Positions 47,078 through 56,323 of a stretch of DNA of 64,000 nucleotides are shown here, piece after piece. The stretch lies in assembly GCA_024663395.1 (NCBI GenBank), contig JANFAH010000005.1, positions 3,100,001 to 3,164,000 of the forward strand. The letters are read 5' to 3'. The notes under the pieces were generated by a model. The model made no database searches. It was not told where the DNA came from and was given only the letters and a program-made list of their open reading frames with translations. Source of the DNA: Pisolithus tinctorius (lineage: Eukaryota > Basidiomycota > Agaricomycetes > Boletales > Pisolithaceae). Made by a program: the position numbers and the translations under genes. Numbering within the stretch: position 1 is the stretch's first letter; every line of letters begins with the position of its first letter.

Positions 47078-48340
47078 ATGTCTCTCCCTCCCTATCTCGC
47101 CTCTGCCGATACTCGACGCGATCACATCCGGCGAGTACTAATCGAACTTTTCGACGTCTTAGGATCAAATATCGTTGAACTAATGGAAACAGCGGGGGAA
47201 ATAGAGGAAGAATCCAAGCATGCCAAGTGGACCGATGAGGAGGTCGCTGCCCTCGTTGATTACCTGCACACAAATCGCTCAGAGCGGGCTGACGCTGGCA
47301 ACTTCCGACAAGCGACTTATGCGAAAGCTGCAGAGAGCATTCGCAAGCTCCACAGGTCCGGTAAAATCAAGGATTCGAAGAATGTGTCGATTAAATGGGG
47401 ATCGGTACGTCCTTCTCTATTCTAAAGTTGCTATGCTGACACTAGATGTAGCTTAAACATACGTACAACGCAATCATGACTTATCGCAGCGGATCAGGCG
47501 AACATTGGGACAACGAGAACGGTGCGAATATCTGTGGAGCGGCTGATGCAGAGAAATGGGCAAAATTCGTCGGTGTGAAGGTACGTATTTGATCTTACAG
47601 ATAACTATGATCGGTTCGCTGAGACATCGCAGCGAAACGCGGCCATGAAGCCCTTCCGCAACAAGGGCTGGCAGTATCTTCCGATGATGGAGGATATTTT
47701 TCCACAGGGTGGCGCGACCGGCTCCCATGCTTTCCGTCCTGGGGTGTTAAACCCCACGCTCACCGCGACCACTGATAGTAACTTTACGGTCTCTGTCCCC
47801 CCCAACCCTACGACGACTACTGACAGTACCACCTCCGTCCCATCCGTCCCCCCCTCCACTGCCGCGTTCGGCGGAAAGCGCTCATTCACTGTGATGTCTA
47901 CTGATATCACAGAAACGGCATCCCCTTCCCTCCTATTCTCAAGAAATCAGCATCCCCCAACGACTCCCGTCTCGTCCATTCATAGTAGTAAGCGCAGCCG
48001 AACGTCCGCTCAATCTTCCAGCAAGATGCAGCCTCAACCTTCCGGCTCTCACACCGTCGCAGTCGTATCGATCGGTAACACGATCCGGCGCTTGGGGGAC
48101 CAGCTGGCGACGACTTTCATGGATCCGTTGATCGCGGTCCAGACGGCTACGCAAATGCTATACAAAGATTCCGAGATCCCTCCCCACCATCGTGCATTTA
48201 TGACGCGTCAGTTTTCTGGCATATCTAACCCTGCCGCCGTTTTTATAGCTTTACCTGATGAACAATCCCGTCGCGCGTATGTAGCAGATATGTACGATAG
48301 CTTTTTCCAAGGCGCTAGCAATGCCCCCCCTACCGTGTAG
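47078..48340 (+). CDS. Myb/SANT-like DNA-binding protein of the PIF/Harbinger element
   Basis: Exons 47078-47404, 47452-47580 and 47633-48340; 387 aa. The segment KWTDEEVAALVDYL (residues about 50-63), with tryptophans near 108 (KWGS) and in WDNENGA, is a Myb/SANT-like (MADF/trihelix) DNA-binding domain as carried by the second protein of PIF/Harbinger elements, which helps the transposase bind DNA and enter the nucleus. The middle is Ser/Thr/Pro-rich low complexity with KRSRTS as a possible nuclear signal. The C-terminus contains a helical segment (SIGNTIRRLGDQLATTFMDP). Confidence 0.8.
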
Positions 48341-48463
48341 TATGTGTAGCACGAGTCAGTGTATCGTAGCTACAGAAATGAACTATCAAATGTGTTGGCA
48401 TCCCTCCAGCATGTGCATCGAACAAAAGTCGGATTAGATTTTACTAGTACATGATGGATGTAG

Positions 48464-49859
48464 CTAAAACAAACTAGCGACTTCTTCCTCGAAGAAGTTG
48501 GATTCTGCGTCTGATTCACTGTCCACGGTACTCTGCGCTCGCTCCACCAAAATACGTTGATAATCGGCCCACATGGCCGTCGCAATATCGTCCCGCATCC
48601 CGCGCACGAGTATGTCTTCTTCTAAGTTCCTCGTTCCTTCCGTGGCTTGGGGATTAGTACGCGGGCCTGGCTGCTGCTCGCCCTCATCATCTTCATCGAG
48701 AGAAATATCGTCTGTGCCCTCCTCACTCTCACCATGCGTACGAATAAAATTGTGAACCGCGCAAAGTGCGGCGGGGATCCGTGCTTGTATATCGATGTCG
48801 TATTCTGGCGCCAGAAGGAGTATTCGAAAGCGACGCTTTAGGATGCCGAAGATTCGTTCTATGACATTTCGTGCCGACGCGTGCCGCAAGTTGAAAAGCT
48901 CCTCCTTATTTGCTGGTCTGAGAGGAAATGAATAAATAAATAAAACGGTGAGCAAGACAAAAAACATACCGCGTGTTAGCACGGCCCCATTCTGCAAGAT
49001 GATACCGGATGCCCCGGTAGGGGACTAGCAACTCTCGACGTGAGGGGTAGCCGGCATCAGCGAGGAGATATTTTCCATTGGGGATGTGGAGGTCGGTGGA
49101 TGTTGCGTCACCGTAGACACGGGCGTCCGTCGCAGATCCTTCCCACCCTGTCAGCGTATAAACAAACTTCAGACCGAAATCGCAGATGAACAGGCCGTTT
49201 TGCGAGAGGAATCCCTTGCGGTTGCGATAGTTGGAACGTATAATTGAAGGGGGGGATACAGGAATGTGGCAGCCATCTATCGCACCAATCGCATTCCGAA
49301 AGTACGGCCAAAATTTGGGGTTGCGTCGGATCTTCGGATGGATGGCTTCACCAGTCGGAAACTGGACATAGGTAATATAAAAGGGGGGTTCCGAAAATAC
49401 GAAGAGCAATTTCTTGAAGTACCTGTAAAAAAATATGAATATCTGATTTGTCGCACGTATTTTGTATTGAACTCACCGAGATATTGTGTCATTTGACCGC
49501 TGAAAACGCTCACCAACATGCCTGACCATCAGGCCAGTCACACATGTGTAGAGGAAAATCGCGAGCTGTTCTTCCAGAGTAACAAATTTCGAGTTGCTGT
49601 GACCAATCTCCCGCAGCTCCTCTATGAGCTGAACGAAAATCTCCTTGCACATACCAAGTTCACAGCGAATACGATCAGGGTGACCAGTTAGGAGTTCTTG
49701 AACCCACATATCTCCAGAGAGTTTGGAGGTGTGGTACGGTATCGGCTCTTTGCGAACACTGGAGCCAACCAGTTCAGCCAACAAGACTAGGAGCGTCTGG
49801 AGGGCAGTCAAAATATGCTGCAGTAGCGCTCGGCGCACATCGGGATGATCAGGCGGCAT
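48464..49859 (-). CDS. PIF/Harbinger DDE transposase
   Basis: Exons 49859-49477, 49422-48970 and 48917-48464; 429 aa. Catalytic triad of the DDE_Tnp_4 family: first Asp in IGAIDGCHI, second in YLLADAGYP, and Glu in NVIERIFGILKRRF. An N-terminal helix-turn-helix-like part (VTLEEQLAIFLYTCVTG) precedes them. A 39-base in-phase stretch (GTATTTTCGG to TGTCCAG) inside exon 2 could be a further small intron; removing it would not change frame. The C-terminus is acidic (LDEDDEGEQ). No stops or frameshifts are seen. Confidence 0.85.
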
Positions 49860-49959
49860 CTTTGGAGGAGTTCAATCTCCGACATACTGCCGGACCTTAT
49901 GCCGAATCTGTGCGCCACCCATCAAACAAGAACAATCCGACAAGTTTCTGAACTGCAAG

Positions 49960-49984
49960 TGAACTGCGCTTTCCGTACAAGCTC
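49960..49984 (-). repeat. Right terminal inverted repeat of the PIF/Harbinger element
   Basis: Reverse complement of 46948-46972 without mismatch; followed by TAA at 49985-49987. Confidence 0.9.
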
Positions 49985-49987
49985 TAA

Positions 49988-50482
49988 GGCACTCGGACTT
50001 CGTCTGTCTGCTGTCTCGTAGCGCTGCGTCTAAGCCACTACGATCTCCGCAATTGAAGACAGGGTCGTCCCTTGGCGAGCGGGGGCTATGTTTATTGCAT
50101 CAGCCAAATCCACCTAAGCGGGTTCAAAAATCCTTTCCACAAGGTAGAAAATTCAGACGGACGTACCAAGGAAGCCTCTTAGCCCTTCCCCGGGCATGTT
50201 CTAATCAATTTGCTTCATGTATCATGAGCCATTATGCCAACTGGAGCAATCTGCGATTTGCGTCCTTGCTCTGGAAGTATTTCGCCACTAGTGATCGATG
50301 CGGAAGGCCGGTGGGTGCAAGGGGCGATAAAGGAGACTATTTTCCGCAGTGCTGCGCACTGGTCCTGTTGGTCCGTTGCTGTTAACACGTATATACATGG
50401 CAGACAGAGTGTAGTACACATAGAGTCCTCGTACTAGCGAAAGTCCAGTTCCCTCAATCGCAACCTCCCCACGGGGGGTTGT
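49988..50482. other. Intergenic sequence between transposon and P450 gene
   Basis: 3' flank of the P450 gene; nothing recognised. Confidence 0.35.
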
Positions 50483-51622
50483 TCACGTCGCCTTGCGTAT
50501 GGTCCAACCCTCCCAGTTGTACCTCGTCTCTCTGTCAGACCCCGGCTGTTCCATCCTCCACTTGACGCCATCAACACCTTCCATAACCTTGGACGCGATA
50601 AGCGCAGCGGAAGCGGGGACCCATTGGTGGGCAGGGCATCTGAGTGTCCCTTCTCCAAACGCAAACATGGCTGGCTTTACCTCGTCCTGCCACCTTGCAG
50701 GCCTGAATTCCCTGGGCTCCCGCAGATTTGCCCCTCTCTCGTCATAGTTATGGACTGCCTTTATATCCGCTGTCTGTACATGGCCCTTGAGCATCGCTTG
50801 CCACCTCGGCAGTCCATACGGCCGCGAGATCTGCTCAACGGGTGGGTACAGTCTCAGAACCTCTTTGATGACATCTGCAGCACTTGGGTCCCCGTATCCT
50901 CCCATAGACACGCTAAACTGCCGTCTCGTAGGGTTCTCGCCAAAATCGAGAAGGGGATTACGCGAGGCAGGGAAGCATTGTGCGCAGATGACCGTGGCCG
51001 CGACTAGTCGCCATAGCTTATCATACAGCGGAAATACCAAGTTGATTGGGGGGTAGTCTGGATCTTCCTCTCGGGCCGCCACCCACTGCGCAAGAGTGCT
51101 GTGGATCTGAATAGGTGAGACGTTCGTATGTCCGTGTTCACTGAATTCAAAGAATGCGTTGGTGATTTCCTCTACCGTGAGATCTGTTTCTGGGAGGACT
51201 CTTCCATGAGGATCGTTTTGGTTTAAAACGCCAACAACCCATGCGTGAAAGGTGATATGGCGAATAAAAGCGGCGAAGTCGCATGAGGCCTCGGGGAGGA
51301 ATTGGAAGACACTCCGTTGCGCTACCTTGACCAACCTCCTCCACCCTGTCGTATCCAGATCAACCACTCGCAAGATCTCTCCAACCTTCGTGACGTCCTC
51401 AGCGTGCCTTCTCTCCTCCTCGGATACAAATGTACTCGTAACGCCGAGTACCTGGTCGAGACGTCTATTTGCCCTTGCACGCATCTGAAGAAGTGCGTGC
51501 GCGTCAACGTCGGGCGGGTCAAGTACCTCCCTCACTGCGTCGACCGTTTTCCCTCGACCTGCCTTGATCATCCTTTTGGAGAAACGTATAATGGCGCGGA
51601 AGAATTTTACGGGAGGCGTCAT
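50483..51622 (-). CDS. Cytochrome P450, N-terminally short
   Basis: Haem-thiolate oxygenase by motif: EVLRLYPP (ExxR, Glu254) in the K helix, EFRPARW (PERF-like) and FAFGEGTLRCPAHQ with the haem-ligand Cys329. The open frame gives 379 aa from the ATG at 51622, against about 500 for usual microsomal fungal P450s. There is no N-terminal membrane anchor and no clear I-helix AGxxT motif. The frame continues upstream for 19 codons to a stop at about 51680, and a possible acceptor (CATAAG) suggests a missing 5' exon, which I could not find. Otherwise uninterrupted, without introns. It may be a divergent soluble-type P450 or a truncated gene. Confidence 0.65.
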   Translation of the reverse strand: MTPPVKFFRAIIRFSKRMIKAGRGKTVDAVREVLDPPDVDAHALLQMRARANRRLDQVLGVTSTFVSEEERRHAEDVTKVGEILRVVDLDTTGWRRLVKVAQRSVFQFLPEASCDFAAFIRHITFHAWVVGVLNQNDPHGRVLPETDLTVEEITNAFFEFSEHGHTNVSPIQIHSTLAQWVAAREEDPDYPPINLVFPLYDKLWRLVAATVICAQCFPASRNPLLDFGENPTRRQFSVSMGGYGDPSAADVIKEVLRLYPPVEQISRPYGLPRWQAMLKGHVQTADIKAVHNYDERGANLREPREFRPARWQDEVKPAMFAFGEGTLRCPAHQWVPASAALIASKVMEGVDGVKWRMEQPGSDRETRYNWEGWTIRKAT

Positions 51623-51699
51623 AGCTTGATAGTCGGAGTTAAATGCGTTTACGGTGGTCGTGGGCGTCTTGAAAGGAGCTTATGTATTCTTCCTCGCCC

Positions 51700-52528
51700 T
51701 TCGCATGTTCTCTGCCTCGCGGTGCAACTTAGCATGGGAACCTACATATTTGGGGTGAGTCTGGAATGGCCTGCTCTCGATGTCATTCTCTTTCGATGTG
51801 TGGGATACATATGGATTTTGAACGCCCCTACGTGTTGTGGGTGTCGTCTATGCATGGTAGCATGTACGTACTGTTCCTCCATTCGTCTGACCTGATTCTG
51901 CCACACCGAGCGCTAGATAGGGCTTTCTCGGAATGTGTTTGATAGCCGACCCTTGCACATACACGAGGTCCACGTTCCTATGGTTCTCCAATGGCACATG
52001 TCGAGCTTCATCTGGCTGCGGAGTCTGAGGCGCCTCGCGCTTATCATTAAGCACTGTTCACATCTCCTTCTGGGCATTCAAACTCTTTCAAACAACAGGT
52101 ACGATGCTACGCGTTGCCCTGCCTTTACGCCACTGAAGGAGTAAGTATAGTTTACACTTTAACTTCAGCCATTCGCTCTTCTGGAGTGTGGTCCGATGGA
52201 ATACAGAGTTCCTTCCACAACGTTCACACTGCCTCATGCTAAAGTAGTGAGTCAATCTGAACCGTTTGTTCTTGTAGGATTATATAGTTTAATTGCGTAC
52301 AAGAAGCCATCGTAACTTTCTCATCGGCTGTTGCAATTGTTGTCGCGTCTACCCCTTGTCCTCTTTCAACATTCTCAACAGTGTACGAACGCCCACGACA
52401 GTGGAGTCGTCGGGATATTCGTCCTTGGAGGGGTCGGGACGGCATGCAAAGCTCCTATCAGCAACCCTTTCTGCACGACATTGTCCATGATCTAACGACC
52501 CGTTTTGTGGTATGAGTGTTGGAAGAAA
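51700..52528. other. Unassigned sequence upstream of the P450 gene
   Basis: Searched for a P450 first exon; none found. No other feature supported. Confidence 0.35.
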
Positions 52529-53142
52529 TTAATTAAGGATGCATGAGATAACCACGGTGACGCCATGCTTCCGGACTAAGCGTTTCGCTTCGAGAGAGTA
52601 ATTAGGGTAGCTTTACTGTCGGCGTCTATGAAAATTAAGTCAAATGACTCCTCCGTTGGAAGTTCCTTAAGGGTTTCGATGGCGTTTTCAGCCAGCACTC
52701 TGGAGTTTCGTATTCCTGCTTTAGCTAAATTATCGCGGGCAACCTGTGTTCATGCCACCGGATCAGCTGTTGATAGATGCGTGCGGAGGCATTTATAGAA
52801 ATGCTGTAGAACGTTACCTTGGCGTTAGCTTCTGATATCTCAAGCGTAATCAGTTCGCCGTCCTCTGGGAGCCCCTGGGCCACATAAATGGTCGAATATC
52901 TGGGGTGACAGATAAGTGATCAGTCCTGTTTCGGCCGAGTTGAGGTGAGGGAAGCAAAACACGCACCGAGTGTTCCCACTTCGAGCACCCTCTTTGCACC
53001 CACAGTAAGCGCCATGAGTTTCAGGAACTTGCCCTGAGAGGCTGAAACTGTGATCTCGGGAAGTCAATTCTCCGCGCTATGCGTCAAGGAATGCTCCAAT
53101 CCCTCATCCGGACGGATCAAGAAGGAGTTGTGATAAACTTCC
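52529..53142 (-). pseudogene. O-methyltransferase relic (family 3 type)
   Basis: Pieces in order on the minus strand match SAM-dependent O-methyltransferases of the catechol/caffeoyl-CoA class: FLIRPDEGLEHSLTH, then VSASQGKFLKLMAL, AKRVLEVGT (SAM motif I), YVAQGLPEDGELITLE, and FDLIFIDADSK. Damage: an in-frame TGA at 53064-53066, a frameshift between IDADSKATLIT and the continuation EAKRLVRKHGV, a misplaced exon joint after VGT, and loss of the C-terminal part after VTVVI. Both termini are missing. It is a decayed gene, not functional. Confidence 0.65.
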
Positions 53143-54008
53143 GGCCCATCAGGATGCGAATAAATGGTTTAAACCTGTCACTGACTGGTTGTGACCGCGA
53201 TTTCGTCATTCCCTGTCCCTCTGATGCGATCTGGGATCTCGGAAAATGTCGACGCCAGTTCTTTCTGAGATACGACGCTGGTCACGTAGTTACTGATAAC
53301 AGCCTTGGTGAGAAATCATACAGGAGGTGCTAGGCGCTACAGTATCCAAATTCTCCGACTTACCCCAGTGAGCCTGCGACCTTGTGCTAGAGTGAACCAC
53401 AAGACTGAAAAGACTAGGATACTAAAAGGAAAGCTACATACATGGAGAATGACAACGAACGGGAAAAATAGTAGATCGAAAGGATTCGATGTGATGATCG
53501 ACGAAGAGACTATGCCATAACCTGGTAGACCTCGGCGAATTCCGAACGCTGACTAATCCCTTGACCCCTCCCCCAGCTGGCGCCGTTGCCCCCGATCAAC
53601 AGTATCAGTTAATAGTCATTCATCATCACTGGAGTCGTTTAAGTAGTAGTTCACGGTTCGTCCAGTCGCGCGAGACAAGAGGGAGTCATCGTTCTATTGG
53701 ATTAAATGAAACGATACATCATGTAGGATAAGGAGTTATAGTAAAGAGGAAAGGTGATCAGGTGGAGAGATGATGCACAAAAAGGGGGGGCACGTAATTT
53801 TCGAGAGTTAAGCTACACAATATGCATGTGCAACACCCAACTACGGGTCTAAGATTCAAAGGTGAGAAATGCCCCACAGCGGAGCTGCTAAGAGTGGGCG
53901 GAGTTTCAGAAAAGAATAGTAACTTTATCTCATTACATCTTGTCATGTCGGGTCGTGCATGGGGGACGCAAAAACTAAATAGAGATGTATTTGTGTAGGG
54001 CTTCGGCC
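53143..54008. other. Unassigned sequence before the transposon-rich region
   Basis: No gene supported. A change to CpG-poor sequence begins near 54000. Confidence 0.35.
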
Positions 54009-54020
54009 CAACGTTGACAC

Positions 54021-54200
54021 TATGTTCTCAAGTATTATTCACTTTGTGACAGATCCAATATGTTTCTTATTTATCTTCACTGCCTTTTACTTATCCCTTC
54101 CATCTGCATTGACAGTTTGTGCCTATCCATTACAGTATAAAAGGGCCTGTAAAACATGGTGGCATACAGGGACTTCTTTCCCTACAACAAATACAGACTG
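54021..54200 (+). repeat. Left long inverted repeat
   Basis: Pairs with 56155-56309; weaker similarity continues to about 54250. Confidence 0.7.
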
Positions 54201-54943
54201 CAAAGTCTGGATAATGTGCAGCATGCTTAAAGAAAAGTTCTGTTGTGTCTGCATTGCAAGTGTTAATACACAGCCCTCCAGGCACCCCTGGACACCACAG
54301 GAGGAAGCACCTCATGTGCAAAGATCTCATTTTTTATGAGTGTATGTAGATATTGTATTTCTAAGGGGGCTGTTATCAGATGTTTATTTTAGTTGATGAA
54401 TGTCTGGGCCAGAGTGGCAAATGTTTGTAGGCTATTGTCTGGTGCATGTTCAAAGGCTATTGTCCAACAGGGAGGATTATACAGGGTGGTAGATGATGTA
54501 ACTGTTGCATGGTGAGTATGGTCAATGAGTGATGTACAAGCAGTCTTCAATGATGTGGAGGATGGGCTGGATGCATAATGAGGTTGATCTGCAGACCTAC
54601 CCTCTGAGTGTCCATACAGTGTCAACAATACCCAAGTGAAAAAATGTGGCAATGGGGGCTGTGCCACAGCGAGGAACCATTTCGAAGTTGAGAGATAGCC
54701 AACCCCAATCATTCAGAGATCAGATTTTGGTTCTGCAAGCGAAATGCAGGTGGTTTGTTTCTTTGCAGGAGATGAAGTGAAAACAGGTGCTTGACCATCT
54801 CTTTGCCAGTACACATACTGCTGCCTGCATAGAGACATTAGATGCATCAGTTGCTGGAGCCAGGGACAACATACCTCACTTGCAGAACTGTGATAGCATC
54901 CCAGGCAACTCCACCATTCAAGGATACTACTCATATACCATGG

Positions 54944-55366
54944 TTACTGGGAACATGTTTGATGATGAGCGCAAGCCTTTCTCCTGTCAATATAATGTAA
55001 TGTCTTAAGATGATCATACTCAAGTCTAATGAACTCACCACTCATATCAACATGAACAACAAGAAATTCATGATACCAGAACAATCGAGAGGGAATGTAA
55101 TAAAGGTCACATGCAATGACTGTTCCTGCTTCTTGAGTTTTTCTCCTTGTGAAGAGTAGGAAATCTTGAACACTGTACTGTTGAGAGTTCTTGTAGTCAT
55201 ACAGGAGGCTCAAAGTATGGACCACATCCATATCAGTGGGATGGATGAAAATCAGTAAATCAGTAGAGAAGATTGTAGGCAGACAGAGCATGTCACAATA
55301 GTGCTGGCTGAGGGAGCACAACTGATTTATAGCCTTGCAAGACATGACAGTATTAGAACTGGACAT
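54944..55366 (-). CDS. Hypothetical protein inside the inverted-repeat element
   Basis: A 140-codon open frame with protein-like composition (FLLFTRRKTQEAG, LYYIPSRLFWYHEFLVV), unusual for this stop-rich region. I do not recognise the family. It may be the remnant of the element's own gene or a host gene fragment caught inside it. No second exon could be assigned; two further minus-strand frames (54713-54934 and 54389-54712) follow but look decayed. Confidence 0.3.
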   Translation of the reverse strand: MSSSNTVMSCKAINQLCSLSQHYCDMLCLPTIFSTDLLIFIHPTDMDVVHTLSLLYDYKNSQQYSVQDFLLFTRRKTQEAGTVIACDLYYIPSRLFWYHEFLVVHVDMSGEFIRLEYDHLKTLHYIDRRKACAHHQTCSQ

Positions 55367-56154
55367 TACTACTGGTTTTCTGGCAGTGTGGGAAGTAGAA
55401 ACTCAGACCAAAAATGCATGCTGCCACACTCATACCTCTGGAGAGTTGACATGATTATTTACATTATGATTATGCCCTGTTTGCCAGAAAGGGGCAAGGT
55501 TGCAAGGTGGACACCTCACAGCAAGGCAATGGGGAGATTTGTTCTACTTACCTTCTGACAACAGAATACATAATGACCAGAAAACACAATGGTGAGAGGT
55601 GGTTAGGGCCGCCTTCCACATCAAGCCATTTCTTGCTGCAAAGATCACATAGCACAGGGTGGGATCGATAAGTAGCAGGGTCATGTACCACATGGCATGA
55701 CAACAAGGATGATCCCATGGAATGTGAATTGAGATTGAGATTGAGCCTCACATAAACTCAAGGGGGTTGACAAGGGATGCAACACATTTTGGGGAAAATT
55801 CAGAATCCTATCAAGCCATATTAAAGAATGCAGATCGAGCCTTACATGAACACAGCTATCAGGGTTGGTCCAAGGAGGTGTGGTCATGGATGCCAATCAC
55901 ATACACAAGTAATGCATGTCACTGTCCATGACATGTTGCACAGTATGCCTGCAGGCAGTTTGCATGACATTCTGAAACATGATGAATAAACCCCAACATT
56001 CCCAAAACCACCCAACCCCCTTGCACATGACTGGAGTTAACAGTCCAGTATGATTGTGGACAACAAAGAGTTTACAGACCTGGGCCTAATGGCATCCAGG
56101 AATACTTCACATTCAGGTCACATAATAGAACTTTCTTTGAGTGTGCTACATGTC

Positions 56155-56309
56155 CAGTCTGTATTTGTTATAGGGAAAGAAGTCCCTGTATGCTATGTTT
56201 TATGAGCCCTTTTAAACAGTGTTAGATGGGCATGAAGTGTGAATGCAGATGAAGAACACATAAGAAACATATCGGATCTGTCACAAAACAAATAATACTT
56301 GAGAACATA
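56155..56309 (-). repeat. Right long inverted repeat
   Basis: Inverted copy of 54021-54200 with scattered differences, many of the C/T type, and a deletion of about 23 bases. Confidence 0.7.
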
Positions 56310-56323
56310 CTAACAACATTGAC

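Larger units (their letters stand above)
46948..49984. mobile_element. Complete PIF/Harbinger DNA transposon
   Basis: The 3037-bp element has 25-bp perfect terminal inverted repeats (GAGCTTGTACGGAAAGCGCA plus five more bases), continuing imperfectly inwards to about 60 bases. It is flanked on both sides by TAA (46945-46947 and 49985-49987), the TWA target duplication of the superfamily. Inside are two convergent genes, as in autonomous PIF/Harbinger elements: a Myb/SANT-like protein on the plus strand and a DDE transposase on the minus strand. Both reading frames are intact, so the element looks recent and possibly active. Confidence 0.9.
54009..56321. mobile_element. CpG-depleted element with long terminal inverted repeats
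   Basis: The ends are inverted copies: 54021 onward (TATGTTCTCAAGTATTATT) matches the reverse complement of 56309 downward, with similarity continuing about 180-230 bases inward apart from a deletion of about 23 bases on the right side. Weaker similarity extends outwards to about 54009 and 56321. I cannot identify a target duplication. Between the ends lie decayed minus-strand frames with no recognisable transposase. The element is 2.3 kb and probably non-autonomous. Superfamily unknown; the left edge contains CACTA, which is suggestive but not repeated on the right. Confidence 0.65.

Noticed and set aside
54389..54934. Two adjacent minus-strand open frames as genes
   Set aside because: Composition looks like decayed transposon sequence; no motif and no sensible joining.
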